Positions 9,901 to 21,476 of a stretch of DNA of 64,000 nt are shown here, piece by piece (the first letter of the stretch is position 1; each line of letters begins with the position of its first letter). The notes under the pieces were generated by a model. That model saw nothing but the letters and a program-made list of their open reading frames with translations, ran no database searches and was not told the DNA's origin. The translations under genes were made by a program, and so were the position numbers. This stretch comes from Ancylostoma caninum (lineage: Eukaryota; Nematoda; Chromadorea; Rhabditida; Ancylostomatidae), in the NCBI GenBank assembly GCA_037903475.1, contig JBAJFG010000111.1, forward strand, positions 3,534,001 through 3,598,000, read 5' to 3'.

Positions 9901-10072
9901 CATCCTCAAGCGTATGTCCTACCAATCTGACTGCCCGGCTAACGCTGAACTGCTGCCTTCTTCTGATGGCACTATTGTAAATTTTTCATCACACATCTAC
10001 TACATACAGTGGACGTCAGTGGCGTTGGCTCATCTGCTGCCTCGAGAAAGACGTTGCGTAACCGCGCCGCGC

Positions 10073-10394
10073 ATTTTTCAAAAACAATTCCGAAGCGAAA
10101 ACTCCAATCAATGAGCTGTGAGCACGTCGTCTTTCAGGAAACCGTATTGCATTGAGATCAAGAAATTGGGTAGATTTGACCGCGAATTTGCTCATCTGTT
10201 CTAATGGTTTTGCACCAGAAGTGACATGTGTGGCTCTGTCACTTCTGGTGCAAAACCATTAAAATAGATGAGCGAAGTCACGGTCAAATCTACCCAATCT
10301 TTTGATCTCATAGCATTGTGTGGTTTCCTGAAAGACGACTTGCTCACAACTCATTGATTGGAGATTTCGCTTCTGAATTGTTTTTGGAAAATTT
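10073..10394. mobile_element. Fold-back MITE with about 155-base arms
   Basis: The arms 10073-10226 and 10237-10394 are near-perfect reverse complements around a 10-base loop (TGTGTGGCTC). The central part of the arms (TTTGCACCAGAAGTGACA / TGTCACTTCTGGTGCAAA) is exact. No coding frame is preserved. A typical hairpin MITE; superfamily not determined. Confidence 0.75.
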
Positions 10395-10816
10395 TCGTTG
10401 TCAAAACTATAGGTTTGGGTGGATGGCTATTCATACGAAAAGTAATTAATAAGGTCGTCTCGCACCTCACTAGCACCTTGTTAATAGACACCTGATCTCG
10501 CTGTTAAGCATATCCGAATCGATAATTCTGGTTATCTTAGTTCCTGTGTGAGTGCGCCTAGCCATTTCATTCGCATCCTGACCAATATGTATGTTGGGGG
10601 TAGAAGTAGGTAAAAGTAGATCCAGCGTTTGGTGTCTTTTGTTCCACCTCTTCCAAGCAAGCAAAACATCACTGCCCAGAGATTTCTCCCTCAACTTGTC
10701 TAGTGAAAAGTGAAAGGAGAAGTTAGGGTGAGGAATTTTCGTTGGAATGCTTGCTTATACATCAAGCAGAAAGAAATGTGCTCAACCAATAGCAAAAACG
10801 CTTTCTATTATATACT
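10395..10816. other. Unassigned sequence with a 74-codon minus frame
   Basis: The minus frame 10470-10694 (REKSLGSDVLLAWKRWNKRH...) has plausible amino-acid composition but I cannot tie it to a family or to splice sites. It could be a retroelement remnant. Confidence 0.25.
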
Positions 10817-11520
10817 AGCTGCAGTACCCGGCTTCGCTCGAGTGTTTTACTACCTTGGCTACATCACACTGCTGAGGCCAATTACTGTCACCGATAAATT
10901 CATTGAAATCTCCATAATTTTGGTGATCAGCATGTTAACGAAGCTCAGGTGACCCTTTCCCATCGACTTGTGGGCGAAAAGTTAGCAAAGCTATTCCGGT
11001 GACATTGAATCGATGTATTCGTACAAATTCGTTGTCATATTCATACTCAGCATATCGAGGAACCCCAGGAGAGATGTCCTCAGCGCTTCATTGGGCGGAA
11101 GAGCAAAAAATCAATGAAATCGATAAATCGATATTTCATGCGAAATGGTTGGCATATTCGTGTTCAGCGTATTGGGAAACCCCAGTAGACATGTCCATGT
11201 CCGTCCTCGGGCGGAAATGAGAAAAATCGATAAAATCAATAAATCAATATTTCGTGCAAAATGGTTGTCATATTCGTATTCTGCATATTGAGAAACCCCA
11301 GAAGATATGTCTTTGTCCGCCCCCGAGCGAGAATGGGAAAATCGATAAAATCAATAAATCAATATTCCGTGCAAAATAGTTGTTATATTCGTATTCGGCG
11401 TATTGAGGAACCCCGAGAGACATGTTCTTACCGACCCCTAGCCAAAAATAACGAAAAATCGATAAAATCGATAAAATCGATAAAATCGATAAATCAATCA
11501 ATAATCCCAGGTGCAAAGTA
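10817..11520 (+). repeat. 116-bp tandem repeat array with (AAAATCGAT)n tail
   Basis: After a CTGCAGTACCCGGCTTCGCT leader there are four units starting near 11032, 11149, 11265 and 11381, hence a 116-base period. Each unit has TATTCGTATTC, GTATTGAGGAACCCC, GACATGTC and AAAATCGATAAA blocks. The last unit ends in at least four AAAATCGAT repeats (11453-11500). The frames open across the array are artefacts. Confidence 0.75.
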
Positions 11521-11602
11521 GCCTATAACTCCGCCGGCCTCCAAAGAACCTACATGCAAGATTTGGTCCCGATTGGTTCACTCTCCGCGATTTCTATTCA
11601 TT

Positions 11603-13032
11603 ACACACACATACACACATACACACACATGCACACACATACACACACATACACACATACACACATACAAACATACACACATACACACACATACACACAT
11701 ACACACACATACACACACATGCACACATACACACATACACACATACACACATACACACATACACACACATACACACACATACACACACATACACACACAT
11801 ACACACATACACACACATACACACACATACACACATACACACATACACACATACACACATGCACACACATACACACACATACACACATACACACATACAC
11901 ACATACACACATACACACATACACACACATACACACATACACACACATACACACATACACACATACACACATACACACACATACACACACATACACACAT
12001 ACACACATACACACATACATACACACATACACACATACACACATACACACATACACACAGACATACACACATACACACACATACACACACATACACACAC
12101 ATACACACACATACACACACATACACACATACACACACATACACACACAGACATACACACATACACACACATACACACATACACACACATACACACACAT
12201 ACACACATACACACATACACACACATACACACACATACACACATACACACATACACACACATACACACATACACACATACACACATACACACATACACAC
12301 ATACACACACATACACACACATGCACACATACACACATACACACACATACACACATACACACACATACACACACATACACACATACACACATACACACAC
12401 ATACACACACATACACACATACACACATACACACACATACACACATACACACATACACACATACACACATACACACATACACACACATACACACACATGC
12501 ACACATACACACACATACACACATACACACATACACACATACACACACATACACACACATACACACATACACACATACACACATACACACATACACACAT
12601 ACACACACATACACACATACACACACATACACACATACACACATACACACATACACACACATACACACACATACACACATACACACATACACACATACAT
12701 ACACACATACACACATACACACATACACACATACACACAGACATACACACATACACACACATACACACACATACACACACATACACACACATACACACAC
12801 ATACACACATACACACACATACACACACAGACATACACACATACACACACATACACACATACACACATACACACATACACACACATACACACACATACAC
12901 ACACATACACACATACACACACATACACACATACACACATACACACACATACACACATACACACATACGCACACATACACACATACACACATACACACAT
13001 ACACACATACATACACATACACATACACATAT

Positions 13033-13066
<34 letters not shown>
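11603..13066. repeat. Long (ACACAT)n/(ACACACAT)n satellite
   Basis: About 1.46 kb made of mixed ACACAT and ACACACAT units with rare ATGCAC, ACAGAC and ATACAT variants. The last 60 bases pass into (ACATAC)n and (AC)n. A variant-marked segment of at least 160 bases beginning at 12011 recurs exactly at 12691, so part of the array grew by a 680-base segmental duplication. The array lacks stop codons in most frames, which produces very long His-Thr and Cys-Val open frames that are not genes. Confidence 0.97.
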
Positions 13067-14654
13067 GGCACGGTTTCCACGGAAACACATAGAACCATCG
13101 ACCACGTTCACTTCAAAAGCACTGACCAGAATAAAAAGAATTTTCTCCACTGCAGCGGTAAATAATACTCTTAGAACTATAATAGATAGCCCGCTTGAAA
13201 TATCGAGAAGAAAGTAGTCCACTCATGAAGTTATCCCTGAGGATAAGATGGCGAAGTTTAATAAAAGTCAATTCTGCAGTAGATACACATCCCAGATCGT
13301 TTTGAGAAAGACGTTTTTGAGAAAGACTTCATTATGAAACTAGTTCAAATTATCACCATGTTGTCGGTGTTACCCGCACCTTCAGTAGTACGAGTGTTAA
13401 CGTTCGATCTTCCTTCAGTTACGATTTACGATTTACGGTTTACGAGAATTGAAATTTTTGTTACGCACATCCCTGATGTGTAAATATGTGGAAAGTTGGT
13501 AGCCCTCAACAAGATGCGAACGAGATCCGAGATGAGTCTCACTAATTAATGTTCGTACTAGAGGTCCCCCTTTCGAAGCCTTAGCCTAAGCCTAAGCTCC
13601 GAAATCTCGGCCCATATGAAAGCTGTGGAATTTCTCCTTTTTTCATTCTGGAACCGGAAACACTATTGTCTCTTGTTTCAGTCACGATTAAAAGCGGATA
13701 ATGATGCATAAGAAGTGTTTCTCAAAAGCTCCCAACTAGGGGCGTCACCAAAAGTCACCCTTGGCTAAACACTTTTTCAGCTTTTTCATCTCACGATGTG
13801 ACAACTGCTGTGGCCCGACACACACTGTTTCTGGACTAGGATTCATGGACGCACAACTGAGCGAAACCTAGCAACGGGAGCTAGCACACCAACTACGCCG
13901 TTCTGCGTTTCCTCGCATTGCATAATCTATACGATAACCAATCACTCCAACCATCCTTGGTTTGCTTCGCTATCGTTTCTTGGTGTGTGTATTATCGTGA
14001 GGGGAATTGGGCGTTACCAGTCTATCGTGATTGGCATGTTGGTTGAACGCACCAATCACCGTAGCTTGGTCACGCCTCATTTCTCCTCACGGTGATGCAT
14101 ACCATTTCATGAATCCTAGCCCTCTTTCGCCCAATCTCAAAGAGGGTTCCGCGCAGGTGTTCCTTCCGGTTGAGGGTGTTGGACCGCGACTGTATTACCA
14201 AACAATCAGTTGAGATGGCCTGTAATCGCAGGCATGCACGACTTGGCAGCAACATGTTACAAAACGATGGAAAAATAAGTAAAAAAAGTGAGGGATGTTA
14301 GTTCATATGCATTTCTTTTCGCCGACTGAAATAAAATTTACAATGATTGTTCGTAAAATTATTGTAAACTTGTACGGTTATCATTGCAAACTTTATCCTG
14401 ATGAAGAGTAGTGCAGAAGGTCGGTTGTAGATTTTGCCTATTTTTTACAGAACGTATTCAGGAACCACTCAGTTGCTCAATCAGTTGCAATCAGTTGCTA
14501 AGTGACACTCCGATATGAAATATTGCACACTTACGTAAATGTAAATAGGTAGTATGCTCATGGCAGGAAGTTCGACTTGAGACCGAAAAAAAAGTAATGA
14601 GAAATTCGGAAGAATTTGTAAGGAATGTATGTCATCGTGATACAGAAGGCTCAA
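13067..14654. other. Unassigned 1.6-kb stretch with a short telomere-type motif
   Basis: No supported gene. GCCTTAGCCTAAGCCTAAGC at 13578-13597 is about three copies of the nematode telomere unit (GCCTAA on this strand). Several CCAATCAC/GTGATTGG words lie at 13938-14060 without a resolved structure. Confidence 0.4.
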
Positions 14655-15573
14655 TCAGCGGCTACGTACCGGTTGAGATGAGAAAGGTCTTCTTCAACTA
14701 TTTCTCTGACTTTCCATAAAGCTCAGATGCTGAAATCCATCTGGTTCAGGTCAGGAGTGTTGGCCGTCCATTGCGTTAGCGATATGAAGGCCGGTGCATT
14801 GTTCCGAAGCCAACTCTGAGCTGACTTTACCGTGTGACAAGGGGCAGAGTCTTGGCGGAATATCCACGTCTGCATTTTCGAACTGCTTCTTGCCCCACGC
14901 CTTCAGATGTGTTTTCAGAACTAAAGATAGATGGAGCTCGGGGTTCATTTTGGATCCTTCTTCCAGAAAAACCAGTGAGGTTGGGCCTGACTCAGTTATT
15001 CCGGCCCAGACCATTATTGAAAGTGGGCCCTGCTTGCGAGTGACGTTGAACAGGATGGAAATGACAGAGCTCTTTCACTTCAACCATATTTTGTCAATTT
15101 GCTTAATCAAAACTTGCTCCAAGGTGAATATTTTCTTGTCGGAAAATACCATGTTTTCCAGATCACCATTGGCGGCCTGCTTGAGTAGTGCCCTGGATCC
15201 TGTGAGACTGCTTCCCTTCTGAGGTAACGACAATTCCTGAACTTTCCGTAGTTTGAACGGCCTGAGTCCCAAGTCCTCCTTCACAATCCTCTCCCAAGTC
15301 TTCTTTCACAATCCTCATGACAGTGCTTCTTGAAATCTCAGTGTCTTTTGAAAGTTTTCTTGAGCTTTGCCGAGGATTTCTTTGCAGTCGTTTTCTTAAC
15401 ATTCCGATATTCGCTGCTATTCGTACAGTCCTCTTTCTGTCGCCTCCGTGAAGCTTTGTGGAAGAGCGAATTTCAAGGTATCTTTTAATAGTTTGATATA
15501 ACTGGCTCTTTCTAACTCCAGTACTTTTTAGCTCGTTGTATATGTGGAGCGGTTTCTTTCCGTATCGAGCCAA
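14655..15573 (-). pseudogene. Tc1/mariner-family transposase pseudogene
   Basis: Reading the minus strand across frameshifts gives the family order. An N-terminal helix-turn-helix region includes RYGKKPLHIYNELKSTG, RRNPRQSSRKLSKD-like residues and STVMRIVKEDL. VFSDKKIFTLEQ follows, containing the first catalytic Asp. VWAGITESGPTSLVFLEEGSK comes next, then a QDSAP.H box with the second catalytic Asp, and a PDLN.MDF box with the third. The pieces lie in at least three frames and include a duplicated KEDLG segment and in-frame stops, so the gene is dead. Best described as a maT-like/DDxD mariner relative. Terminal repeats were not located. Confidence 0.75.
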
Positions 15574-15599
15574 GGGAAGGTAAGGTAAGGACGCCGATT

Positions 15600-15870
15600 A
15601 TCTCTTGAGTGTCGAATGAGTTCATTCGAGTTTAAACAAAGGCGATGTCGAACACTTGTTCTTGACAGAACCCGCCCCAAACTGTGACTGTGCCATCTCC
15701 AGCATTCTATTTGCTGAAGAGCAGCGGAGATTGGTCCATCCAAATAAAGCTTTTTCTCATCAGAGGACATCATTCGAACACGAATTCTTGGTCTTCAGAA
15801 GTATCAAAGAACGATGCATAACTTTGACTAGTCTGTCGCCATGTTCTTCCTGGCAATTTGTAGCCGTGCG
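15600..15870 (-). pseudogene. Second Tc-like transposase fragment
   Basis: On the minus strand SSDEKKLYLDGP, the first catalytic-Asp motif of Tc1/Tc3-like transposases, is followed after a frameshift by TVTVWGGFCQEQVFDIAFV and RMNS. It abuts the start of the neighbouring mariner pseudogene in the same orientation but shows a different family signature, so it is a separate relic. The N-terminal and C-terminal thirds are missing. Confidence 0.6.
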
Positions 15871-16808
15871 ATCTTACTCCCTTAAGAAATGGAAGGCAGG
15901 CAGTGCTGTAAGAGGAAGAACTGCTGCATTCCGACTGCTAAAAGCAGCAAACCCCGTGTTTCGGCTGCGTTGAGGGGGCCAGTTGCTGCCCGATTACAGT
16001 AGTGTCGTTCAGCCTGCGTTCTGCCCCTCATATCCTGCGTTCCACTTGCTCTTTGCCACGTGGCGACCCGCCCTCTAGGAGGTGTATATGAGCCGGTAGT
16101 TGAGCACCAGAGCTTAGTCGTGTCTCCACTTCGGCGGAGGCAAGGCGAGCCCTGCAAGACTCGTCAGGCCGGCTGAAGCCCGGGTGAAACCGTGGCCCAG
16201 TGCAATAATCGGTCAGACGAGATCCGTGCGGTGTAGATACGTACGGGTGCGGCGCGTATCTGGAGTTCAGCGAGGGGCCGCCTCTGAAACACAGCCTTTT
16301 CAGGGCAAACGCAGCTCGTGGGGCGACAAAGCTTTCACCTCGCGGTCTAACTGCTGTTTAAACATTTCTGGCCTGTGTTCGCCGTCCCGGAATCTCTAAG
16401 TGAGACTTCAGGGGCCTAGGAGCAGGTCTGCGACGACGGCGGGCGATGTTACCGTAACGTTTGATGGTTCTCTGTGAAGTAAATTCGGAGGTAGGAGTCC
16501 ATCGCGCTCAAAACCATCCGTTCTATCCGGCGCTCTTCTTGCAGGTCGCTAAACCTCTCAAATCTTTCGTTTTGACCGTGAGAGTCAGAATTTTGCACGG
16601 CGGCTTTGATGGCATTTGACTTCCGTGCAACTCGGTTGGCGATCGTGCCGCTAGAGAGGCCCATCGTGAGGAGCCCTTAAATGCCCCTGTTCTGCCTCAG
16701 AAGGCTCCGATCCCCTTGATACTGGAAGTTTGATTGAGGAAATTTGCCAGTGCCTATTTCAAAACTGAGGTAGGAATTCTCCGATACGCAGATGTTTTTA
16801 TCCCCGTA
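15871..16808. other. GC-richer unassigned sequence
   Basis: More GC-rich than its surroundings between 15,950 and 16,450 (for example AGCCCGGGTGAAACCGTGGCC). Frames are short. It may be a retroposon 5' region, but no protein signal supports that. Confidence 0.3.
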
Positions 16809-17843
16809 CAATACTGCTCATGGGATCGCGAAAACCGGCGGTCGCTCCGCGGAGTCACCGTCGCGCACCGTCGCCTCGCCATAACTTGCTTAGAACTGCC
16901 CCAATCAAAGCGTTTTGGTCACCAATCGATTTGTCTCGTCTAGATCTTTCGAATGACCTACCGAATGGGGGGTATGCCTTCTGTTTACTGGTTTTCGCCA
17001 ACTAATCGATATATCGATCGATGCCATGTAATGGAACGAATCTGCAGTAGCAGAAATACGCGTGATGAGTCGGAACTGAAGCTCGATTTTGATGATTTTC
17101 TCTAAACAAGGGCAAAAGCTTCCAAAATCACGCACGAAGGCGCAGAACTGGGCAAACTCTACATGATTTCAAAGACATCCGATTTTCGACGAGGTTGCTG
17201 ATGGAGCGCACCGTTTCATCGCAACTAGGTAACCTGAATGGGGAATGATTGCAGGTTGGAAATAACCCTTTATGCACTAGAAGTCCTGCAAGTGGCATTG
17301 CCGCTGGCCTGCTAATCTCGATGTTACTCTCGCTCAAAGTGCGAACTTTTGCTGTCCCCTGTGAAAACCTCGATGTTGAGGAAGCTACAGCTCCTCAATG
17401 GGAAGAGCTACCGACCTATCTAATGAAAGGTGATCAAGAACAATGAGTGCTCTTCCAGAAATTGTAGTTGCGATGGTTCCAGCCGTCCTCGCTTGTCACC
17501 TAGGACCGCGTTAATTTTGCTAGAAATTAAGGCGCATTCCTGTATCTGTCTCTAACAGCCCTGGAAGAGCAGTTGGACAATGGGAGCCTATGCACTCTTG
17601 AAGAACTCGTAAGTGAGCACATTCTGTGTGAAAAGGACAAGTTTTCCATAGATTCGATTTTCCAGCACTATGTATTAACTCATGCAAAGCTTCCCTTTGG
17701 AAGCGAGGGTCCCACAACGACGCGTTTGTGGTGGGTCCCAGGTTCAATGCCCACCCCCTGAATTCGTTTTGCAAAATGCTAGAAAAAGATGAAAAAACCC
17801 CGTATGAGGGGTTCCTAAAGGCAGTTGCGGTTTTTTTCATTGA

Positions 17844-18024
17844 TTTTCGCATAGCGCAGTCTTGTCTGGCGAGCAACAGGTGAAGGGTTCGATGCCCGAG
17901 TTTGGCAATGTTTTGCAAAATGTTCCTTCACGGTAAGTCAATGTTTAAATGAACTGAATGTATTGATTTTCGCATGGCGCAGTGGCTAAGCGTCTTGTCT
18001 GGCGGTTCGATGCCTATTTGGGGG
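17844..18024 (+). repeat. Two damaged tRNA-like (SINE-type) units in the left arm
   Basis: Unit one (17847-17916) and unit two (17969-18024) share ATTTTCGCATGGCGCAG, an A-box-like TGGCGCAGTGGCTAAGCG and a B-box-like GGTTCGATGCC. Unit one lacks the GTGGCTAAGCG part and unit two lacks the segment between the anticodon arm and the B box. They are the plus-strand counterparts of the intact units at 18438-18774. Confidence 0.6.
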
Positions 18025-18099
18025 CACATGAAGAATGAAATCAGGTTTGGTTCTAAAACCCAGAAAATATTCAAATCCTCGGAGAGGCAAACATTGCAA

Positions 18100-18275
18100 C
18101 TTCCCTAAACATTTATTCAGGAAAAAAGGCCCTCGTACCCTGAGTGAGCTCAAGAAGGCAATTGTCGACTACTGGCAGCACCTCACTCCCGGAGTATGTA
18201 CCAAATACATAGAGGAATCAAGGCAGGACTCCGTCAGGTGGTCCAGCAGAAGGGTGGAAATATAATCGAAGGCAG
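18100..18275 (+). pseudogene. Tc1/mariner transposase C-terminal relic
   Basis: Encodes PRTLSELKKAIVDYWQHLTP, then CTKYIEE and, after one frameshift, RQVVQQKGGNIIEGRR. This is the last 50-60 residues of a Tc1/mariner transposase, where a Leu-Lys-rich helix and a conserved Lys-Gly-Gly follow the third catalytic residue. The catalytic core is absent. It is single-copy in the spacer of the fold-back element. Confidence 0.65.
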
Positions 18276-18437
18276 AAGACGAACGCTGGATGAGAACGAT
18301 ACATGACATGCTAACTCGTTGTGTTCCATAGATGACTGTTTTGGATAGTTTTTTTTTTGAATGAAGAAGGGTCCGGAGTTCCGTTATGAAAGTGTTCGGC
18401 ACATCAATCTTCATAAAGGAACATTTTGCAAAAGTTT

Positions 18438-18774
18438 GTCAAACTCGGGCATCGAACCCTCCACCTGTTGCTCGCCAGACAAGACGCTTAGCCACTGTGC
18501 CGTGCGAAAATCAATACATTCAGGTCATTTAAAGATTGACTTACCGTGAAGGAACATTTTGCAAAGCCTCGCCAAACTCGGGCATCGAACCCTCCACCTG
18601 TTGCTCGCCAGACAAGACGCTTAGCCACTGCGCCATGCGAAAATCAATACATTCAGGTCATTTAAACATTGACTTACCGTGAAGGAACATTTTGCAAAAC
18701 CTCGCCAAACTCGGGCATCGAACCCTCCACCTGTTGCTCGCCAGACAAGACGCTTAGCCACTGCGCTATGCGAG
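18438..18774 (-). repeat. Three tandem tRNA-like units, 132-bp period
   Basis: Units begin near 18438, 18570 and 18702. Read on the minus strand each gives GCATGGCGCAGTGGCTAAGC (A-box-like), a possible TTGT/GCAA anticodon stem with a CTGGCGA loop, and GGTTCGATGCC (B-box-like). A TTTTGCAAAATGTTCC tail and a TGAATGTATTGATTTTCG linker follow. The acceptor stem pairs for only about four bases, so these are tRNA-derived SINE-like units rather than functional tRNA genes. Confidence 0.6.
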
Positions 18775-19815
18775 AATCAATGAAAAAAAAAAACCGCAAC
18801 TGCCTTTAGGAACCCCTCATACGGGGTTTTTTCATCTTTTCTAGCATTTTGCAAAACGAATTCAGCGGGTGGGCATTGAACCTGGGACCCACCACAAACG
18901 CGTCGTTGTGGGACCCTCGCTTCCAAAGGGAAGCTTTGCATGAGTTAATACATAGTGCTGGAAAATCGAATCTCTGGAAAACTTGTCCTTTTCACACAGA
19001 ATGTGCTCACTTACGAGTTCTTCAAGAGTGCATAGGCTCCCATTGTCCAACCGCTCTTCCAGGGCTGTTAGAGACAGATACAGGAATGCGCCTTAATTTC
19101 TAGCAAAATTAACGCGGTCCTAGGTGACAAGCGAGGACGGATGGAACCATCGCTACTACAATTTCTGGAAGAGCACTCATTGTTCTTGATCACCTTTCAT
19201 TAGATAGGTCGGTAGCTCTTCCCATTGAGGAGCTGTAGCTTCCTCAACATCGAGGTTTTCATAGGGGACAACAAAAGTTCGCACTTTGAGCGAGAGTAAC
19301 ATCGAGATTAGCAGGCCAGCGGCAATGCCACTTGCAGGACTTCTAGTGCATAAAGAGTTATTTCCAACCTGCAATCATTCCCCATTCAGGTTACCTAGTT
19401 GCGATGAAACGGTGCGCTCCATCAGCAACCTCGTCGAAAATCGGATGTCTTTGAAATCATGTAGAGTTTGCCCAGTTCTGCGCTTTCGTGCGTGATTTTG
19501 GAAGCTTTTGCCCTTGTTTAGAGAAAATCATCGAAATCGAGCTTCAGTTCCGACTCATCGCGCATATTTCTGCTACTGCAGATTCGTTCCATTACATGGC
19601 ATCGATCGATATATCGATTAGTTGGCGAAAACCAGTAAGCAGAAGGCATACCCCCACATTCGGTAGGTCATTCGAAAGATCTCGACGAGACAAATCGATT
19701 GGTGACCAAAACGCTTTGATTGGGGCAGTTCTAAGCAAGTTATGGCGAGGCGACGGTGCGCGACGGTGACTCCGCGGAGCGACCGTCGGTTTTCGCGATC
19801 CCATGAGCAGTATTG

Positions 19816-20611
19816 TATAATTACGATAGAATTCAAGACGGGGCGAGAAACGGGCTACACTTAACTTTTCCAATTTCCAACCTGAATTACGATGGAGTAG
19901 GGTTTTCGTTCCCGCCGAGTTGAATTGTCGCAATGGATGTTGTCATGAGTGCGCGAGAGAGCAGAAATCGTTATTTTTTAGATGCACATACGTAATTTAT
20001 GATACGCACTCTATTTCGACCGGATGTGATATCTAATGCGTACAATGACGCAAAGAAAATACTCATAATTAATCGAAATTTTCATTCGTTTATGCAAATG
20101 AAGACCATTTTGATCTAGACGAACATTTTGCAAAAAGATTCCCTCGGACAGGTATTGAACCTGGGAGTGGCCACAAACATGCCCCCACGCTCAGGGTCCG
20201 CCGGGATGCCTTGCAGCAGTTAGAAGTGCTGAAAAATTGTTACTCGGAAGTCTCTTGTTTTGGTCCAGGACATAGCTCTCCAAGACCTCTTCTAGAATAC
20301 GTAGGATTCCATTTTCCCAACGTTCTTCTAAGGCTACTAGGGACGGTTTTAAGATTGCTGCTGAATTTCCAACAAAATTAACACAGTCCTAGTTGACAAA
20401 TGATTACGGCTAGAACTGCATCAACAGTACTTTTTAGAAGTAAACATGGAGTTCTTTATAAGATTTTCTTAGGAGAGCAGTAGCTCATCTCACTAGCGAA
20501 CTGTAGCTCCCTGAACATCGACATTTTCACGAGGTACGATGAAAGTTCGTATTTTGGACAAGAGTAAAACCAAGACCAGTAGTAAGCCCGCAGCAACGCC
20601 ACTTTAGGTAG
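19816..20611. other. Unassigned, with a B-box-like remnant
   Basis: At 20120-20170 a TTTTGCAAAAAGATTCCCTC segment with TATTGAACCTGGG (reverse-strand B-box-like) resembles the tails of the tRNA-like units to the left. Otherwise no gene or repeat recognised. Confidence 0.35.
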
Positions 20612-20875
20612 GGCGCAGAGTTCCCAACGCCGACGACGACGTCGTGAGCGTCGTCGTTGCGGATGCGACGCTGCAGCGGTTCATGCGGCGCACTCCTTCC
20701 GTTGCAAGAATACTGTGCAGGTCGCACCCCACCTTCGCGTGCGGTTTAAAATGACGCGGCGCTCTCCGACGCCAGCGCCGCTGGCGTCGCCCAAAAAGAC
20801 GTTGACCTCGGATCAATTCCCATACTGCATGATCGACGCTCACAACGTCGTCATCGGCGTCGGGAACTCTGCGCG
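20612..20875. mobile_element. GC-rich MITE with 44-base terminal inverted repeats
   Basis: The left end GCGCAGAGTTCCCAACGCCG and following GACGACGTCGTGAGCGTCG are mirrored at the right end (CGACGCTCACAACGTCGTC then CGGCGTCGGGAACTCTGCGC) with three mismatches over about 44 bases. The element is about 264 bases and GC-rich compared with its AT-rich surroundings. No protein. Superfamily unknown. Confidence 0.7.
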
Positions 20876-21034
20876 CTGTCTTAGAGCATATGTGCACAAC
20901 TGCACGAACCACGAAAAAAAAAAACTCCATATCCAAGGCGTAGTTCCGTGTCAGGTAAAATCTTGGCCCACTGCTTTCGAAATATGGTCACTTATTTGAT
21001 GGCATTTCTTTTTTCATTTTTCCACTTTTTCAAA

Positions 21035-21120
21035 ATTGGATCCCTGGCGGGTTCAAACCTTCAACATTCTACCTGATATTCCGATGCATTATTCACTCGG
21101 CTACCCAGTTGGCCACCTCT
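21035..21120 (-). repeat. tRNA-derived remnant (A and B boxes)
   Basis: The minus strand reads GGTGGCCAACTGGGTAGCCG with GAATAATGC (A-box region), TATCAGGTAGAATG and GGTTTGAACCCGCC (B-box region). Spacing matches a tRNA-derived SINE head, but arms are poorly paired, so it is not a working tRNA. Confidence 0.45.
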
Positions 21121-21476
21121 ACAACGCTTGCTGTTAGGACTCGAATTTATGCACATGACCAGACAAAACCAGGCTTTTCAAGAATGAGTCTCCAAAAGTT
21201 CCATAGTCTATAGGTCAACTAATCACGGTAACCACGGTTGGCCTGCGTGGTCGAAATTTCATGAATCCCAGCCAGGATTCTTATGGTAACACTGTAGCTG
21301 AAGAATCACCACCATTCATCTCTCACGGAATCAAAATCTTTTGAAAAATTTCTCTGCTACCTCGCTTAGTAGGGTTACTTAAGGTGCCACAGTACTGACT
21401 TTTGACTTTTGTACAGAAACCCATTTTCCTGTCCGCATAGTGCTATTTTTAACCAGAATAGTGGGTGTGATGAATA

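Larger units (their letters stand above)
16809..19815. mobile_element. 3.0-kb fold-back DNA element with about 1.1-kb inverted arms, TA-flanked
   Basis: The sequence from 16809 (CAATACTGCTCATGGGATCGCG) reappears in reverse complement ending at 19815, and each end is bordered by TA. The arms pair to about 17930 on the left and 18700 on the right with few differences, and weaker pairing continues inward to about 18030. The centre holds a Tc1/mariner transposase C-terminal relic at 18100-18275. TA borders plus that relic suggest a Tc1/mariner-related element with greatly enlarged arms. Frames of 60-130 residues in the arms occur as mirror pairs and are not genes. Confidence 0.7.

Noticed and set aside
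11554..13222. Five overlapping frames of about 450-540 codons on both strands (His-Thr and Cys-Val-Met repeats)
   Set aside because: They are translations of the CA-rich satellite, which lacks stop codons in most frames; no real protein features.
18438..18774. Three tRNA genes (alanine-like anticodon GGC)
   Set aside because: A and B boxes are present, but the acceptor and T stems do not pair properly and the units are tandem repeats with a SINE-like tail.
17128..19495. Several identical 60-130-residue frames in pairs (for example 17128-17337 and 19286-19495)
   Set aside because: Mirror copies arising from the inverted arms of the fold-back element; some frames are broken in one arm.
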